From assembly GCA_007570785.1 (NCBI GenBank), contig ML660774.1, forward strand, positions 2,826,201-2,890,200: a stretch of 64,000 nt of DNA. The letters are read 5' to 3'. Positions within the stretch are counted from its first letter, which is position 1; each line of letters starts with the position of its first letter. Below are positions 22,405 to 33,599 of this stretch, in pieces. The position numbers and the translations under genes were made by a program. The stretch comes from Antilocapra americana (taxonomy: Eukaryota; Chordata; Mammalia; Artiodactyla; Antilocapridae). The notes under the pieces were generated by a model. That model did not search any database, had not been told where the DNA came from, and worked only from the letters and a program-made list of their open reading frames with translations.

Positions 22405-24631
22405 TACATGCATAGCAAAAATTTAAAAATTGTATAAAAACAACATAATAATAAGTTCGATCTGTAGATAAGTATATGAGTTGTTTATTCTGAGAGGTTA
22501 TTTTGCTTTTATTTCATATGCTTTTCTCTATTTACAAGTGTTCTATTCATACACATACATCCATACACACACATAAAATACATATATATGCTCATACATT
22601 CTACATGTATGAAAATGTTAATATGTCTGCTGTAATCAGTAGATAATAATTTAAAATGCTTAATACAAACTGAATTTTAAAAATACTATCTCATTTAGGA
22701 ATATTAAAATGAGCAAAAATATGAGTATATTTATTTAGAGTCATATTAAAATTTTTATTCTTGTTCATCTTACTTGATGAAGCAGATAAACTCAAGTCAA
22801 GTGTTAGTTTCTCTATTGCAAAGTTTCCTGTATGAAATATTGTACTTATTATATTGAGTAGCTAAAATGTAGTATCCTTTCTTAAAGCAAGAGACCCAAA
22901 GTAAAAGCAGCGTTGTGGTACCCAGTGAGATCTATACAAAATAAATAAATAAATAAATGTTTTGAATTTTTTTATATTTACTTATATCTCATTCCTAGAC
23001 AGTTAAATAATACACAGCTAGACACCCATTTTCTAACTGTTCTTAGAAAGTTATGCAACAATGATACTCATCTAAACAATGGCTTTGCTGGAAAGAAACT
23101 GCTCCATGTTCTTAACTGACAAGTTCTGAGGCATGAAGGTAGAGGTCATGGAGCTATAAAAATTCAAATATTTGGACTCAGAACAGGTTTGAATGTACAG
23201 TACAAAAATGGGTACTTAGCTGAACAATAGGAATGGGGAAGTTGCATAGTTAAGCACCAAGTTGTCATAACTTTCTCTATAAGTGGCATCAACTATGGTG
23301 GGGAAATGCCTGAATCCTAAAAATACTCTATCCTGGATCTAGCTCTTAGTAGCATAAATGGTGAGTGGGGATCGACAATGGTGGAAGAATTGTTCGTCTC
23401 TAACACACAAATAAGTAAGCATACTTTTTAATTTGGTGTATGAAACTCTCTTTCAAGAAAATAATTCATATGGCAAATATTTAAATCAAAAGATATTTAT
23501 CACAATACTGTTTATAATAGACAGAAGTAAACATATATAAATGTCAAGTAAGTTATCATCAAAGAAAATGAAAGCACATACTTAAAATGGTCATTAAGAT
23601 TTTGGAATGATGAAAGAAAATTTATGATGAATGGTAAATAAAAATATTTAAAATTAGATGTTACTATAATTGTTATATATTAAACATAAATTATGTTGGT
23701 ACATTAAATTTTACCATTCTTTGATTGTAATATGATATATACTTTCTTTATAGATGCCTGAGCTTGCTGATTTATCTTCAATTGTCATGCCTTATGTATT
23801 TTGGAAAAGAGATTTGTAAAAGTGAAATGATAAAGAAAATGGTTTTAGAAGAAAGGAAGAGCTCTAAGAAACAGATTACTTAAAATGTGCAGAATGATGC
23901 TTCATGCCAGGAAATAAATTTCCCTGGATTAGTGGTTTAGAGTTTATTGTAATCATTGGTGGCAACCAAAAACAAACAAACAAAAAAGAGGAGATTAGTA
24001 GTAATATATATTTAAGTGTTCGATTTCAGCGTAGGTAAGTGGGATTGCAGTCAAAATGGAAAAGCTGCAGAAAGTAGTAAATTATATTAAATTGCATAAA
24101 AATAGTTTTTATCCTCATTATTCTAATAAGGAATACTGTATATTTATTTCCCATGACCAATTCTGGTTCCTTACCAACTTTAATCTGCAATTCACAATCC
24201 ATTGCCCATTTTCCTTGCTATAGTATTTCCAATATGCTATGTGTTTATAGACCATAAATTAGTTTGAACAATAACTAAAAACAAATTTTTAAAATGACAA
24301 AAGTCAGTAAAAAGAACATGCTATGCTATGTGATATTAAATTAAAATATTATGGTAGTTTTCATGTTTTCTCCACATGAAACTTTGCCCCACAGAATCCA
24401 GAAAATTTGGGTCCTTTTCCAGATTCTAGCAAGGTGATTCTGTGTTTTATAGATCATTTGATCTTTCAATGCTTCAGTTTTTTCATGTGTTACATGAATT
24501 TTTATGTCCTTCCTACCTCTGTGATTATGGTCCATTCCCTATCCTAAACATTTTTTTTTCCTCTCGTAGAACCAAAAGGAGAGCAACAGAGCACCTCACA
24601 AGTTAATTTTGTCCTGCTCTAAAGCTAGACT
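22405..24631. other. AT-rich intergenic stretch, nothing recognised
   Basis: 2.2 kb of low-GC sequence with short simple repeats (CATACACACACATA near 22560 and AAAT units at 22937-22958). A few short ORFs lack support. No interspersed repeat was recognised. Confidence 0.45.
22937..22958. repeat. (AAAT)n microsatellite
   Basis: Five consecutive AAAT-type units. Confidence 0.9.
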
Positions 24632-24832
24632 GCTTCCCTGATGGCTCTGTGGTAAAGAATCTGCCTGCCAATGCGGGAGATACTAGTTTGATCCCTGAAT
24701 TGGGAAGATCTCTTGGAGAAGGAAATGGCAATTCACTTCAGTATTCTTGCCTGGTAAATCCCATGGAGAGGAGCCTGGTGGGTTAAAGTCCATGAGGTCA
24801 CAAAGCGCTGGACACAGTGGAGCAACCAAGCA
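24632..24832 (+). mobile_element. Bov-tA SINE, near full length
   Basis: Forward SINE: GCTTCCCTGATGGCTCTGTG, TGGGAAGATCTCTTGGAGAA, CAGTATTCTTGCCTGGTAAA, and a tail with GAGCAACCAAGCAGAAC. Confidence 0.92.
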
Positions 24833-25409
24833 GAACAGTAAAGATGGACTAGAAAATGATCTCCCGGTGTTTCAGGGAAACTGGTCATTCCCATCACACT
24901 AAGGAAGTGACCCCCAAACACCTGGCTGAGCCCAGAACTGCCAGTTTCATAAGTTTTTGAGCATCTTTCTACCAGTCCTGCTTCCAGACTGAGTTGGTAT
25001 TGCTCTCTTCCAGCCTGTTCTATAATGTTTAGAGGATCGCCATCCTGTTCATCATGTTGAGATAGACTTTGAAATGGCTCCCTATGGCATACAATTCTTT
25101 CTTGTAAGCCACCCTGTTCACCATCCCCCCTTTTCTCATTATTTGTGACTTCCTCCTTGTGGCTATTCTGCCTTGGAGTCTGTTGGAGGTTCCTGTCAGC
25201 TTCCTATCCCTCTTGGTATTGAAACCTCATTTGATTTAAAACTTGATGCATTCCAGCCTCCCCTAGAAAGCAAGACTGTGCTGAATATAAGGCATTTATC
25301 ATAGGAAAGTCAGTAACATCACAGAGGTCTCTTACTGGAAATGTCCTAGTCTGTAATCAACATGATCCATTCATGATTTAGATTTGGGAGTAATGAAAAA
25401 CTTCTCTCC
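24833..25409. other. Intergenic sequence, nothing recognised
   Basis: This segment has a higher GC content than its neighbours and could be an old repeat, but I cannot name one. No ORF has support. Confidence 0.4.
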
Positions 25410-25583
25410 TATATTTTTATTTATTTATTTTTTATTGTTTTTTAAAAATTATTTATTTATTTAGTTGTTTTTTCCTTTACATTATTGTGTTGGTTTTGCC
25501 ATACACTGACATGAATCCACCATGGGTATACATGTGTTCCCCTTCCAGAACCCCCCTCCCCCCACCTCCCAATTCCATCCCTC
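25410..25583 (-). mobile_element. Ruminant L1 3' end (cluster part a)
   Basis: Reverse L1 3' UTR preceded by a T-rich tail copy (TTATTTATTTATTTTTTATT). The diagnostic TTGGTTTTGCCATACACTGA and CCTTCCAGAACCCCCCTCCC are present. It stops at ATCCCTCTACTG, where forward L1 sequence begins. Confidence 0.9.
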
Positions 25584-25874
25584 TACTGAGGTGGACGAAA
25601 CTGGAGCCTATTATGCAGAGTGAAGTAAGCCAGAAGGAAAAACAACAATACAGTATACTAACACATATATATGGAATTTAGAAAGATGGTAACGATAACC
25701 CTGCATGCGAGACAGCAAAAGAGACGCAGATGTATAGAACAGTCTTTTGGACTCTATGGGAGAGGGCAAGGGTGGGATGATATGGGAGAATGGCATTGAA
25801 ACATGTAAATTATCATATGTGAAATCAATCACCAGCCCAGGTTTGATGCTTGATGCAGGGTGCTCAGGGCTGGT
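25584..25874 (+). mobile_element. Ruminant L1 3' region (cluster part b, inverted)
   Basis: Forward L1 from AGGTGGACGAAACTGGAGCC to GCTCAGGGCTGGTGCAC. It directly adjoins the reverse piece, as expected for a 5' inversion of the same insertion. It ends about 10 L1 bases before the point where part a begins. Confidence 0.88.
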
Positions 25875-26040
25875 GCACGTGGCTGTACCCCAATGTTCAT
25901 CACCACATTGTTTACAATAGCCAGGACATGGAAGCAACTTAGATGTCCATCAACAAATGAATGGATAAGAAAGCTGTTGTACATATACACAATGGAATAT
26001 TACTCAGCCATTAAAAAGAATACATTTGAATCAATTCTAC
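25875..26040 (+). mobile_element. Ruminant L1 ORF2 end (cluster part c, out of order)
   Basis: Forward L1 from GTACCCCAATGTTCATCACC to GAATCAATTCTACTG. In a normal L1 this segment lies immediately upstream of part b, but here it follows it. Frame pieces from 25860 ([20 protein letters not shown]) are decayed ORF2 C-terminus. Confidence 0.88.
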
Positions 26041-26044
26041 TGTA

Positions 26045-26278
26045 TTTTTTAAAATTTAATTAATTAATTTATTTTTTCCTTTGCATTATCATGTTGGTTT
26101 TGCCATACATTGACATGAATCCACTATGGGTATACATGTGTTCCCCTTCCAGAACCCCCCTCCCAACTCCCTCCCGATTCCATCCCTCTGGGTCATCCCA
26201 GTGCACCAGCCCTGAGCACCCTGTATCATGCATCATACCTGGGCTGGCGATTCATTTCACATATGATAATTTACATGT
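26045..26278 (-). mobile_element. Ruminant L1 3' end (cluster part d)
   Basis: A second reverse L1 3' UTR with its own T-rich tail copy (TTTAATTAATTAATTTATTT). It runs further upstream than part a, to ATAATTTACATG. Tail and substitutions differ from part a, so it is a separate insertion. Confidence 0.88.
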
Positions 26279-26414
26279 TTTTAAGAAAATAAACTCACTG
26301 TGAACGCTCAAACCAAACCACATCCAAATACCAGCCCTAAATCTTTCAAATAAATTGGATAAAAGAACCAAAACTCAAACAACTGCTATATAAAATAGTT
26401 ACTATTGAGGTAAA

Positions 26415-26548
26415 CTGGAGAAGGAAATGGCAACCCACTCCAGTGTTCTTGCCTGGAGAATCCCAGGGATGGGGGAGCCTGGTAGGCTGCCGTCTATGGG
26501 ATTGCACAGAGTCTGAAATGACTGAAGCAACTTAGCAGCATCAGGAGC
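26415..26548 (+). mobile_element. Bov-tA SINE, 3' two thirds, GCAGCA-tailed subtype
   Basis: Forward SINE starting at CTGGAGAAGGAAATGGCAAC and ending CAACTTAGCAGCATCAGGAG, the tail type seen in the AGCAGC-ending Bov-tA subfamily. Confidence 0.9.
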
Positions 26549-26984
26549 AAACTGCATAAATTATCTAAGAAGTAAATTTTAAAAGTTATATTATAGTATA
26601 ATTCTGCAATTTTTCTAACCCATATATGAGTTATCAATGGCCAGCTAAAATGTATTACATGACAGAGGAGAAATTTCAGTGCTATTTCCTTGAGAATTAA
26701 ATTTGACTAAAGGTGAAAAAGTTTTCGATGTGGCACTTTTAAAAGGTTTTCCACTTGCATGTGCATATAAAAACAGCAGAATCATTCATTTTCATGTTTT
26801 ATATAAAACAGAAGATTTCAAAGGAACTTTGTGTTTTCAGGGCTGCTCCAGGCTCTCTGCCCAGACTTCCCAGGGATATGCACATACATTGTCCCCTGCT
26901 TTAAGGAGAACTTCAGAGGAAAAGTTGGAGAAGCAGTGATTTAGTTGGAAGAATAATAAAGTTAGTGCTGGAAGAACTGAGAGC

Positions 26985-27140
26985 AAATTCTAACTTTGAT
27001 ATTTACTAGCTATGTCACCTAACTCTTAAAACTTCAATTTCCCCTTCTGTAAAATGGGGGACATACCACAAACTTTACAGGAAAATGAGAGGACTCAGTA
27101 AGTCAGTGCATCTGCAAGAATTTGGAAACTGCTGTTAAGC
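26985..27140 (+). mobile_element. MIR SINE
   Basis: Old mammalian SINE. The conserved core is readable as TTACTAGCTATGTCACCTAA followed by CTTCTGTAAAATGGGG. Confidence 0.8.
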
Positions 27141-27152
27141 ACTTTTATATAA

Positions 27153-27190
<38 letters not shown>
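27153..27190. repeat. (CA)n microsatellite with TA end
   Basis: About 14 CA units followed by TATATAT. Confidence 0.95.
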
Positions 27191-27579
27191 TTGGAGCAAG
27201 ATTTAGACATAATAATCAAAGCTTATGTTGATAAACATTCTGTCTAAATATCATATTTGCATGTTGATTTTTACACACATTTCTTGATAGTCCCAGAACT
27301 TCTTCATGCTATTTGCTTCCTCATTGTCTCCCTTCCGCACGTTCTCTGAATTTGATGTTCAGTTTGCTTTAGCAACTGGCACTTGTAGGTGTTATATCTA
27401 ATTTAAGTGACTAATATTCCTGGGCTATTCACAAAGCAGTTCCTTTATTTTTCCTAATGTCTTTTACATATAGGTATTTAGTGAAAGCTTCCTGAATAAA
27501 TGAGAGGATAAATAAATAACTGTTCTGAAATTATGATATAAAATATGCTGAAGTCTATGCTTTTTCATTTCGTTTTAGG

Positions 27580-27780
27580 CTGTCTTAATATGAATCTTGC
27601 CTCTACCACCTACTAGCTCCATATTCTTCAACAAATTATTTACCTAGGATTCAAATTGCCTACCTATAATATGGGAGTTACAATCATGTCAGAGTTTTGG
27701 GAATATTAAATATAATTATATACATAACATTATAACATATCTTTTGCACATACTAAGTAAGCAATTAATGGCAATTTCCA
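27580..27780 (+). mobile_element. MIR SINE, diverged
   Basis: Degenerate MIR: CTCTACCACCTACTAGCTCC, a CTATAATATGGGAGTTACAA segment in the AAATGGG position, and a tail with CACATACTAAGTAAGCA. More diverged than the MIR at 26985. Confidence 0.65.
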
Positions 27781-28006
27781 TCAAAATTGTATAAGTAGAA
27801 AAGAAGAAACAGAATACAGCATGACAGTAACATGTCCTCTATAAAACCACAAATTTTATTCTCCAACTTGTTATAAGTCATTCTAGGACAGATTTATATG
27901 CATATTCTTTACCAAACTTCCTGTGATCATCTCTCCCACTCAGCTTACTTCTCCTCTGCTTCTTTCAGTAGTTTTTTTTCTGGGATCTAGTCATTCTGGG
28001 GACTTT

Positions 28007-28663
28007 TGTTGTTCAGTTGTTCCCTTGTGTCTGACTCTTTGAGACCTCATGGACTGCAGCACAACAGGCTTCCCTGAACTTCACTATCTCTCAGAGTTTA
28101 GTCAGACTCATGCCATTGAGTTGGTGATGCCATCCAACCACGTTGTCATTGTCCCCCTTTCCTCCTGGCTTTAACCTTTCCCTGAATCAGGGTCTTTTCC
28201 AATGAGTCAGTTCTTTGCATCAGGTGGACAAAGGATTGGACTTCAGCTTCAGCATCAGCCTTCCACTAAATATTCAGGGCTGATTTCCTTTAGGATTGAT
28301 TGGTTTGATCTCCTTGCATTTCAAAGCACTCTCAACAGTCTCTCCAGCACCACAGTTCAAAGGCATCAGTTCTTCAGCTCTTAGCCTTTTTCATTGTTCA
28401 GCTCTCATATCTGTATGTGACCACTGAAAAAACCATAGCTTTGACTAGATGGACCTTGGTTGGCAAAGTAATGTCTCTGTTTTTTAATATGCTATCTAGG
28501 TTCGTCATAGCTTTTCTTCCAAGGAGCAAGTGTCTTTTAATTTCACGACAACAGTCACCATCCACATTGATTTGGGAGCTCAAGAAAATAAAGTCTCTCA
28601 CTGTTTCCACTGTTTCCCCATCTATTTGCTATACACTGATGGTACTGGATGCTATGATCTTAG
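28007..28663 (-). mobile_element. BovB LINE, left part (split by L1)
   Basis: Reverse BovB 3' end (TTGTTCAGTTGTTCCCTTGT) through the thumb region to ATGCTATGATCTTAG, where an L1 begins. It resumes at 30753 with the expected next BovB sequence. Confidence 0.95.
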
Positions 28664-29159
28664 TTTTTTTTTTTATTTTTTTTTTATTGTTTTTGCCATA
28701 AAATGTCATGATATCACCATGGGTTTACATATGCTCCCCCTCCAGAACCCCCCTCCCGCCTCCCTCCCCCCGGGGAAATCTCGCTGCACCAGCCCCGAGC
28801 ATCAATCCTGGGCTGGCGATTGATTAGACATATGATAGTTAACTTGTTTCAATGCCATTCTCCCATATCATCCCACCCTTTCCCTCATCCACAAAGTCCA
28901 CGAGTCTATTCTATACATCTGCGTTCCTTTTGCTGCCTCGCATGTTGGGTTCTCGTTACCGTCTTTCTAAATTCCATATATATGTGTTAATATACTGTAT
29001 TGTTGTTTTTGCTTCTGGCTTACTTCACTCTGGATAATGGGCTCCAGTTTCGTCCATCTGAGTAGAATTGCTTCAAATGAATTTTTTTTTAATGCTGAGT
29101 AATATTCCATTGTGTATATGTACCACAGCTTTCTTATCCATTCGTCAGTTCATGGGCAT

Positions 29160-30248
29160 CTAGGTTGCTTCCATGTCCTGGCTATTGTAAACAATGTAGC
29201 GATGAACATTGGTTGGGGTACACGTGGCTCTTTCAATTCTGGTTTCCTCGGTGTATATGCCCAGCAGTGGGATTGCTGGGTCATATGGCAGGCCTATTTG
29301 CAGCTTTTTAAGGAACCTCCACACTGTTTTCCATAGTGGCTGTACTAGTTTACATTCCCACCAACAGTGTAAGAGGGTTCCCTTTTCTCCACATCCTCTC
29401 CAGCATTTATTACTTGTAGATTTTTGGATTGCAGCCATTCTGACTGGTGTAAAGTGGTACCTCATTGTGGTTTTGATTTGCATTTCTCTGATAATGAGTG
29501 ATGTTGAGCATCTTTTCATGTGTTTGTTAGCCATTTTTATGTCTTCTTTGGAGAAATTTCTGTTAAGTTCTTTGGCCCACTTTTTGATTGGGTTGTTTAT
29601 TTTTCTAGAATGGAGCTGCAGGAGTTGCTTGTATATTTTTGAGATTAATTGTTTGTCCATTGCTTCATTGGCTATTATTTTCTCCCATTCTGAAGGCTGT
29701 CTTTTCACCTTGCTTATAGTTTCCTTTGTTGTGCAAAAGCTTTTAATTTTAATTAGATCCCATTTGTTTATTCGTGTTTTTATTTCCAATATTCTGGGAG
29801 GTGGGTCATGGAGTATCCCGCTTTGGGTTATGGCAGAGAGTGCTTTGCCTATGTTATCCTCTAGGAGTTTTATAGTTTCTGGTCTTATGCTTAGATCTTT
29901 GATCCATTTTGAGTTTATTTTTGTGTATGGTATTAGAAAGTGATCTAGTTTCATTCTTTTACAAGTGGCTGTCCAGTTTTCCCAGCACCACTTGTTAAAG
30001 AGGTTGTCTTTTCTCCATTGTATATTCTTGGCTCCTTTGTCAAAGATAAGGTGTCCATAGATGCGTGGATTTATCTCTGGGCTTTCTATTCCGTTCCATT
30101 GATCTATATTTCTGTCTTTGTGCCAGTACCATACTGTCTTAATGACTGTGGATTTGTAGTATAGCCTAAAGTCAGGTAGGTTGATTCCGCCAGTTCCATT
30201 CTTCTTTCTCAAGATTGCTTTGGCTATATGAGATTTTTGTATTTCCAT
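29160..30248 (-). pseudogene. L1 ORF2 C-terminal remnant
   Basis: 362-residue frame of L1 ORF2 downstream of the RT domain: [19 protein letters not shown], then [20 protein letters not shown]. The cysteine-containing C-terminal motif ([18 protein letters not shown]) is preserved with its Cys and His residues. The frame is lost near the very end (after [11 protein letters not shown]), and its N-terminus overlaps the 152-residue fragment in a different frame, so one frameshift near 30230-30245 separates them. Confidence 0.93.
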
Positions 30249-30682
30249 ACAAATTGAGAAATTATTTGTTCTAATTCTTTGAAAAAGACCTCTGGTAGCT
30301 TGATAGGAATTGCATTGAATCTATAGATTGCTTTGGGTGGTATACTCATTTTCACTATATTGATTCTTCCAATCCACGAACACGGCACATTTTTCCATCT
30401 GTTTGTGTCCTCTTTGATTTCTTTCATCAGTGTTTTATAGTTTTCTATATACAAGTCTTTTGTTTCTTTAGGTAGAAATACTCCTAAGTATTTTATTCTT
30501 TTTGTTTCGATGGTGAATGGAATTGTTTCCTTAATTTCTCTTTCTGATTTCTCCCTGTTAGTGTATAGGAATGCCAGGAATTTCTGTGTGTTGATTTTGT
30601 ATCCTGAAACTTTGCTATATTCACTGATTAGCTCTAGTAATTTTCTGGTAGAGCCTTTAGGGTTTTCAATATAGAGGATCAT
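30224..30682 (-). pseudogene. L1 ORF2 RT remnant (from catalytic box onward)
   Basis: 152-residue frame starting at the Met after the catalytic Phe-Ala-Asp-Asp (readable upstream in frame at about 30683-30694) and continuing [20 protein letters not shown] to [18 protein letters not shown]. It represents the end of the palm and the thumb. Everything upstream (endonuclease, most of RT, ORF1) was lost by 5' truncation. Confidence 0.93.
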
Positions 30683-30752
30683 GTCATCTGCAAACAGAGA
30701 GAGTTTTACTTCTTCTTTTCCAATCTGGATTCCTTTAATTTCTTTATCTGCT

Positions 30753-31241
30753 TGATCTTAGTTTTTTAAATGCTCAGTTTTAAGCCAGCTTTTTCACTCT
30801 CCTCTTTCACTTTCATCAACAGGCTCTTTAGTTCCTCTTCACTTTCTGCCATTAGGGTGGCATCATTTGCATAGCTAAGGCTACTGATATTTCTCCCGGC
30901 AATGTTGATTCCAGCAGGTGCTTCATCCAGCCTGGCATTTTGCATAATGTATTCTGTACAGAAGCTAAACAAGCAGGGTGACAATATACGGCCTTGATCT
31001 ACTCCTTTCCTGATTTGGAACCAGTCTACTCTTCCATGTCTAGTTCTAACCTTTGCCTCTTGACCTGCAAACAGGTTTCTCAGGAGGCAGGTAAAGTGGT
31101 CTGGTATTCCCATCTCTTGAAGCATTTTCCACAGTTTGTTGTGATCTACACAGTCAAAGGCATTAGCGTAGTCAATGAAGCAGAGGTCAATTTTTTTTCT
31201 GGAATTCTCTTGCTTTTTCTGTGATCCAAGGGATCATTTTT
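30753..31241 (-). mobile_element. BovB LINE, right part (split by L1)
   Basis: Continues the BovB from 28663 after the L1. It covers the RT palm: the 119-residue frame 31125-30766 shows IRKGVDQGRILSPCLFSFCT, and the catalytic box at 30862-30873 reads Tyr-Ala-Asn-Asp. It fades out near TGATCCAAGGGATCATTT. Confidence 0.95.
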
Positions 31242-31830
31242 GGTATTTTTTTCCCATCAACCCTTCCATCCCTTCCTTCTATTTCCACGTGATTTAACAC
31301 AACATATTTTCAAGAATAACTACCTTGTCTTGAAGATGTTTATTTTTATTCTTTCTCTTCAAAGACATGTTTCCAAATTATTGTCTTCAGTTTTTTGTTA
31401 ATTCTTCTTTTAAGTAAATGTCTAGCCAGGAAAGTTTCTCAATTCAGTTTCAATAACTTTTTGTGTAAAGTAAGCAGTCAATGTATGCTATTGATTGCTT
31501 TAAAAATGCTTTTTATCACCTATACTCATTAAAATGAGAAGACATTTATTTAAGCATAAAAAAGGAACTTCCTGACTTCAGGATCATTAGATTCATAAAG
31601 AGTTGATCCACTGAGGCAGATTATCTTCTTACCATGATATCTTTTAATATGGGAAAGGCATTCAAATGATTTCAAAAGCTCAATGCTGTTCTGATACCCT
31701 GACAATAAATAAGCACATCTTCCTGCCCCAGGATATGGAACCAATATTTTTAATGGAATATTAGGAATTAGGAGGAAATTGAAAATTTTCATGTACAGAA
31801 AAAGATAATAGCATATTATACTTCCTTTCA
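31242..31830. other. Intergenic sequence, nothing recognised
   Basis: No interspersed repeat recognised. The minus-strand ORF at 31831-31550 has no supporting features. Confidence 0.45.
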
Positions 31831-31890
31831 TATTATTTTAGAGCCAAATATTTGATTTCATATTATTTTAGAGGCAAATATTTGATTCAA
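31831..31890. repeat. Tandem duplication, 30-bp unit
   Basis: Two adjacent 30-base copies (31831-31860 and 31861-31890), each starting TATTATTTTAGAG and containing CAAATATTTGATT. They differ at three positions. Confidence 0.92.
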
Positions 31891-32330
31891 TTCCAGTCCA
31901 TGAAAAACAAAATATTTGAACTCCTATTCTGTTTCAAGTGCCAGGTTATGGTTGAAGACAGCAAATGACAGATTATGGGCATCTCAAGATGCTCACAGTC
32001 TAATTGAGAAGATAGATATATAAATATACCACTAAATGATAAGCATTTGCACAAGATAGAAAGTCAGCATACAGAAATAATTGATTATCTCTGAGGAAAG
32101 TTCAAGAGACAAACAATGTTAACAGTTTTATTGGGACAGAGTTTTGAAGGATTGATAGAAGTATGTCATACTGGGCCAGAGGGAGCTTTCTAAATAAATG
32201 TGACCCGTGACTGAATAGAGTGTGAACTGCAGGATAGGAGGGGTGTGAGGAATAAGAGTCAGATTGCGAGAAGCTGTGTGGTTCAGAGACATGAGTGAAA
32301 CACCATAGTGAAAAATTGGTAGCTTGATAT
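31891..32330 (-). mobile_element. L2 LINE fragment
   Basis: Old L2 in reverse orientation: a CAAGTGCCAGGTTATGGTTG segment in the position of the family's CAGGCACTG block, GATGCTCACAGTCTAATTG, then TTTTGAAGGATTGATAGAAG. Highly diverged, so boundaries are approximate. Confidence 0.65.
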
Positions 32331-33599
32331 AACCACAGTTCTAACAAAGATCATTAAATGTGCTGCTCCTTGTTGCAGTTTCTCATAAAGAACCCAAGGA
32401 CAGGTGATGCTACTCTTCAGTTTACAAAAGCTCAATGCAGAAGTCTAGCCACTTGGTACTTCACTGATGCATTGTTTCTCAACCTCCAATAAATTTTATT
32501 TGAGAGTTAAGGCATTTCTTCCTATCTGAAGAAGCAAAAAAGACTTCATTCCTGTGGATGTGCTTGTTTCTGAGTTGTCTGTAAAAATCTGCAACCAGAA
32601 ATCACAATCCAGAATTTACAGTTCAAAGTATCTGATAGTAAGAGACTTCCTTAAACTCATTCTAATCAAAAAGAAAGCCACCTGGAGTTAATCATGTAAT
32701 AGGGTATCATGAAGCTGATTAAGGATGATTTACTTTAGTAAAATGGTTTCAGAACAATTGCAGAATTGGGACAGGGAGAAAGGACAGAAGGAATTCTGTT
32801 AAAATTTTATTTTGCTTCTTCTGCTTTGTAAAATACCCATCTCCGTAAATTAGTGAATTAATATTAATAATGATAACAAACCATAATTCAATAAACGGAG
32901 GCTTTTCCCACTTAGAAAACAGTTGCAAGGGTGCAGAACTGTAGGCAGAGCAGAAACCCTCAGTGTGTCAGCACCCTTCTCAGTTGCACGCACTTCATCC
33001 TGTCCAGGCTTGTCTCCGTCCTTCCGAGGAGGCCGAGCCGCTCTCCCCAGCTGCTCTCCAGATCAGTACACGCAGGAGCTTCCTGTGCCTCTTTCAGCTT
33101 GTCCTCTTTAAAGCACCCCTGCCCTCTTCCCTCAGCCCCTTCTCTCCTTTTTGTCACAAACGTGGCCCTTTTACTGTTCTGCCACCCTCTTCCTTTTTTC
33201 CCCACCCTGAACCCTCTTTCCCTGGAACCCCTTCCACTTGTGGTTCTTTAAAAGCAATCACTTATTTAACTACGGTATGTTGGCTACTTCCCTGCCGCTC
33301 TAAACCTTCTCTACCGTACCCAAGTCCTAGCTTTGCTCCCTAAAATGAATCCTGATTTTTAATCTTAAATTTTCCCTCTCTCACAAGAGAGACTAACCAC
33401 ATATTTTCAGCAGCCACAGGCCCGTCCATTCTGAAATGTTCTGCCATTGGTTTCTCAAAATGATTATAGACAGAACTTAACCTCACCTTACGATCTCTTC
33501 GGAGTCACTCTGTCTACTAATGGGATTTCACCCAAAAAAGCTGAAAATCTTAGAAAATTTGTTTTCTCTCATACAACTTTTCCCCCCAAATCTAGAGTT
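32331..33599. other. Intergenic sequence, pyrimidine-rich from 33000
   Basis: GC content rises around 32930-33240 with several CpGs (CGTCCTTCCGAGGAGGCCGA), but it does not reach CpG-island density. Three overlapping ORFs (32923-33111, 32931-33251, 32963-33343) in different frames of the same pyrimidine-rich strand point to composition, not coding. Confidence 0.45.

Larger units (their letters stand above)
28664..30752 (-). mobile_element. Ruminant L1, 2.1 kb, 5'-truncated, inserted in BovB
   Basis: A T-rich start (28664-28690, poly(A) copy), the 3' UTR, then ORF2 back to just upstream of its RT catalytic box. Target-site duplication TGATCTTAGTTTTTT is found at 28655-28669 and 30753-30767 (15 bases, exact). 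The 5' truncation lies in ORF2. This is the longest and best preserved L1 in the window, and it is younger than the BovB that contains it. Confidence 0.97.

Noticed and set aside
29209..29943. 244-residue plus-strand ORF with many hydrophobic segments
   Set aside because: It is the antisense of the L1 ORF2 C-terminal region (29160-30248, minus). Hydrophobicity follows from reading L1 backwards, and no independent support exists.
32923..33343. Possible CpG-rich promoter or exon
   Set aside because: CpG density is only moderately raised, and three frames are open at once because the strand is pyrimidine-rich. No TATA, splice or coding signal was found.
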